Of a DNA stretch of 64,000 bases, positions 63,043 through 64,000 are shown one piece after another; the first letter of the stretch is position 1, and every line of letters starts with the position of its first letter. The translations under genes were made by a program, and so were the position numbers. The DNA is taken from assembly GCA_009731375.1 (NCBI GenBank), contig BJOX01000288.1:250745-314744 (forward strand). Reading direction: 5' to 3'. This stretch comes from Paulinella micropora. Taxonomy: Eukaryota; Cercozoa; Imbricatea; Euglyphida. Below the pieces are notes generated by a model. The model saw only the letters and a program-made list of their open reading frames with translations. It was not told where the DNA came from and did no database searches.

Positions 63043-64000
63043 TTATTTTAATTATTTTAAATCATAAATCCAAATTAATTGCGATATTCTTCTTAAATGT
63101 TGTTTGTTCCACTTGGCAGGCTAAGATTAATAACAAGCAACCGATTGAGCCAAACTCGTGTTAGTATTAATAAAGGCCAAATTGTCGGTGGCCAATACCC
63201 CCGGCCAGAAACTTTATTTTCCTTATCACATTAAAAGGGGAGAGGAACAAATATTTTCTATTTCTTAATAAAAGGTTCGCCAGGTTAGACAATATAAAAA
63301 ATAGTTAATAGGAAGAAGAATAATATAATAAATATTGAAATTTAATAACTAAAAAGTGTCCAACCTTCAAAAAACCTACTTGGACACGGCCAACCATGGG
63401 GTTGGACACAAATAGGAGAAGACAATCACACTCACCTGCTCTTATATATCACGCGCCTGCTCTTATATTCAACTCATTGAATTATATATTAAGTATTACT
63501 ATACATCGTATATATAATGAGTTCTACCATAGAAGAAATAAAGGCCGTGTTCAACCGCCCTGATCCAAAGAAGCAACGATATAGAGCAAAGTATGTGGAA
63601 AATAATAAGGAGAAAATTAAAGAGCATCAAAGGAAATATAGAGAAGCAAATAAGGATAAGATAAATAAACAACGAGGGGAATACTATAAGAAAAATAAGG
63701 ATAAGATCCAAGAGCGAAAAAAAATACAGAGAAATTAATAAGAAAATAATAGATAAATACAAGGAAGAATACCTTAAGCAGATAGAGAAAGCCCCGGATC
63801 CTAATGTTGAATATTTAAGATCCCTTCAATTTTGATCGCATTGGTAAAATAATATCGTTATGGCTGAGCCGGTGCCACCAATTTTGGTCAAAAAGGATTT
63901 TTTTTGCCGATCGTCCAAGGAGAAAAAGCAAAAAGCAAATTTATTTTTCTTTTGTATGTTTCCCCCATTTGGCTTCCGTGGCTATTACTACCCCCCGCCA
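63043..64000. repeat. Right terminal inverted repeat of E2 (cut by window end)
   Basis: Reverse complement of 42072-43030. It includes the conserved stem near 63360 and the outward-facing ORF. The outer end and any right-hand palindrome lie beyond 64000. Confidence 0.95.
63517..63738 (+). CDS. TIR-encoded Lys/Asn-rich repeat protein, right copy (E2)
   Basis: Identical protein to 42335-42556, with the same run of eight A that ends the frame. Outward-facing towards the right terminus. Probably a nucleic-acid-binding accessory protein. Confidence 0.7.
   Translation: MSSTIEEIKAVFNRPDPKKQRYRAKYVENNKEKIKEHQRKYREANKDKINKQRGEYYKKNKDKIQERKKIQRN

Larger units (their letters stand above)
41765..64000. 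mobile_element. Element 2: endogenous polinton-like virus with TIRs and terminal palindrome
   Basis: More than 22.2 kb, continuing past the window end. The left terminus is a 120-base palindrome directly abutting the gag sequence. The TIR is 42072-43030 versus 63043-64000 (inverted, near-identical). It carries 20 or so genes including recombinase, MCP, ATPase, primase-helicase, fibre and PLA2 protein. The gene order is collinear with E1 when inverted. No DNA polymerase or DDE integrase is visible. Confidence 0.9.

Overview
The window is nuclear DNA of an unidentified eukaryote. The signs are GT-AG introns in one host gene, a non-LTR retrotransposon array, a Ty3/Gypsy-type retrotransposon and very heavy microsatellites. 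A host lineage cannot be fixed. The host gene (UIM-KH-NYN-RING) would suit a protist or animal relative, but this is a guess. Assembly gaps (N) lie at 1515-1528, 5364-5546, 7437-7464, 17108-17117, 24501-24510, 32248-32257 and 60162-60171.

Layout. 1-6745 is a head-to-tail array of one Jockey/CR1-like non-LTR retrotransposon (two 5'-truncated copies and one near full-length copy) with its own 5' repeat modules. 6746-8237 is AT repeat and degraded, unrecognised sequence. 8238-28625 is Element 1 (E1), a truncated endogenous polinton-like virus (PLV). 28626-34797 is microsatellite-dominated. 34798-36872 is the host gene. About 37124-41764 is a decayed minus-strand Gypsy element. 41765 to the window end is Element 2 (E2), a second PLV in the opposite orientation to E1. 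E2 has terminal inverted repeats (TIRs) of at least 958 bp and a 120-bp cruciform-forming palindrome exactly at its left junction with the Gypsy gag region.

The two PLVs share a gene set and order. It comprises a protelomerase-like tyrosine recombinase, double-jelly-roll-type major capsid protein (MCP), two further capsid-type proteins, FtsK/HerA-type packaging ATPase, a primase fused to an SF3 (D5/DUF5906-like) helicase, a large virion protein with a phospholipase A2-like motif, and a repetitive fibre ending in an intramolecular chaperone (S74-type). It also includes a GIY-YIG nuclease, a Cys-rich secreted protein, a membrane protein and several small zinc-finger or basic proteins. No DNA polymerase, maturation protease or DDE integrase is visible, which separates them from Mavericks/Polintons and virophages. 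Most large genes carry stops or single-base frameshifts, so both copies look inactive, although sequencing error may explain part of this.

The most interesting system is the combination of a telomere-resolvase-like enzyme with a terminal T-shaped palindrome and long TIRs. It suggests a PLV lineage with a linear, hairpin-ended genome that invades its host genome. Comparing E1 with E2 also shows modular exchange in the proteins likely to meet the host: the PLA2 module, the fibre tip and the number of fibre modules.
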